A stretch of DNA of 7,784 nt from Rhodospirillaceae bacterium (GTDB lineage: Bacteria > Pseudomonadota > Alphaproteobacteria > MPNO01 > UBA2964), in assembly GCA_002724505.1 (NCBI GenBank), contig PBOV01000164.1, forward strand, positions 1 through 7,784, read 5' to 3'. A program made the position numbers and the translations under genes. Positions within the stretch are counted from its first letter, which is position 1, and each line of letters begins with the position of its first letter. Below, one piece after another: positions 7,187 through 7,784 of this stretch. The notes beneath the pieces are model-generated. The model saw only the letters and a program-made list of their open reading frames with translations, ran no database searches and was not told the origin of the DNA.

Positions 7187-7784
7187 GTTTAAAAGTTCCC
7201 TCGGCTATTATTTTTGATTGGGACAATACTTTAGTTGACACCTGGCCGGTAATTCACGACGCAATGAACTCAACATTAAAACACTTAGGTTATAAAACTT
7301 GGTCAATTGAGGAAACAAAGGAGCGTGTGAGATTATCTCTGCGTGAAGCTTTTCCTAATCTATTTGGGGAAAGATGGGAGGTTGCCCGTGAGATTTTTTA
7401 CAAACGTTTTAAGAAGATTCATTTGGAACGTTTGGTTGCATTGCAGGGGGCTGAGGGATTGTTAAAATTACTCCATTCTAAGAAGATTTATTTAGGAGTT
7501 GTAAGTAACAAGTCTGGGAAAAATTTAAGACTTGAAGCTAATTACTTGGGTTGGAGTGATTATTTTGAACAGATAGTTGGCGCAATGGACGCAGAAAGGG
7601 ACAAGCCCGCGATTGAACCTGTTTTAATGGTACTTAAGGGTAGTAAAATTCGACCTAGCTCAGATGTCTGGTTTGTCGGAGATACTAAGATAGATATGGA
7701 ATGCGCTTATAATTCTGGTTGTTTGCCAATTTTAATTAGAAATACGCCACCTAAAATAGAAGAATTTGGAAAATTTATGCCGGA
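7183..7784 (+). CDS. HAD-superfamily hydrolase, phosphatase-like, 5' part (3' end outside window)
   Basis: Probable cytosolic phosphatase of the haloacid dehalogenase superfamily, phosphoglycolate-phosphatase-like group; substrate unknown. Two hundred codons are present and the frame is still open at the window edge; relatives are usually about 210-240 residues, so little is missing. All four HAD motifs are visible: motif I DWDNT (nucleophile D12, acid D14, T16), motif II VVSNK (S108), motif III lysine in KPAIEP (K141) and motif IV VGDTKIDM (D167, D171). A helical cap lies between motifs I and II. The ATG at 7183 overlaps the transaminase stop as ATGA and has GGCGGGG just upstream (7172-7178), so the two are probably translated together. 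Motif I sits at the usual distance from this start. It could be Gph or a house-cleaning phosphatase; the sequence alone does not decide. Confidence 0.88.
   Translation, partial: MSLKVPSAIIFDWDNTLVDTWPVIHDAMNSTLKHLGYKTWSIEETKERVRLSLREAFPNLFGERWEVAREIFYKRFKKIHLERLVALQGAEGLLKLLHSKKIYLGVVSNKSGKNLRLEANYLGWSDYFEQIVGAMDAERDKPAIEPVLMVLKGSKIRPSSDVWFVGDTKIDMECAYNSGCLPILIRNTPPKIEEFGKFMP

Overview
The window is a tightly packed, single-strand (+) stretch of an alphaproteobacterial chromosome. It carries the nitrogen-regulation cluster in the order ntrC (3' part) - ntrY - ntrX - trkA - D-amino-acid transaminase - HAD hydrolase (5' part). The lineage call rests on the ntrC-ntrY-ntrX-trkA order, on an NtrC linker and tail of the alphaproteobacterial type, and on an NtrX without a GAFTGA loop. 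By eye the G+C content is about 40-45%, low for many Rhodospirillales and Rhizobiales and nearer to that of some marine or uncultured alphaproteobacteria. I cannot name a genus.

Layout: 1-1182 is the C-terminal 393 codons of NtrC, with most of the receiver cut off by the window edge. 1227-3461 is NtrY, a membrane sensor kinase. 3507-4907 is its response regulator NtrX. 4934-6310 is TrkA, the cytosolic NAD-binding gating subunit of Trk potassium uptake. About 6320-7186 is a fold-type IV PLP aminotransferase, most likely a D-alanine/D-amino-acid transaminase. 7183-7784 is the start of a HAD-superfamily phosphatase that runs off the end. Gaps between genes are 45 bp or less, and the last two genes overlap by 4 bp. 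I see no convincing terminator, RNA gene, mobile element or CRISPR array, and no promoter I would defend. The region reads as one transcription unit that began upstream (ntrB would be expected before ntrC).

Working together: NtrC (with NtrB upstream) is the sigma54-dependent activator of nitrogen-limitation genes. NtrY/NtrX is a second, membrane-linked two-component pair whose regulator appears unable to remodel sigma54 holoenzyme. TrkA links the cluster to potassium transport, and potassium glutamate homeostasis is a plausible but unproven connection. The transaminase interconverts D-Ala, D-Glu and their keto acids, which ties amino-nitrogen status to peptidoglycan precursors.

The genes are ordinary conserved ones and I do not see a wholly new system. 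The observation most worth following is inside ntrX. A ten-base perfect complement of the canonical 16S anti-Shine-Dalgarno sequence sits just before an in-frame ATG, and it would give a free-standing 63-residue Fis-type DNA-binding domain. The real genes here have much weaker ribosome binding sites. A second is an 8-bp inverted repeat that would fold over the start codon of ntrX.
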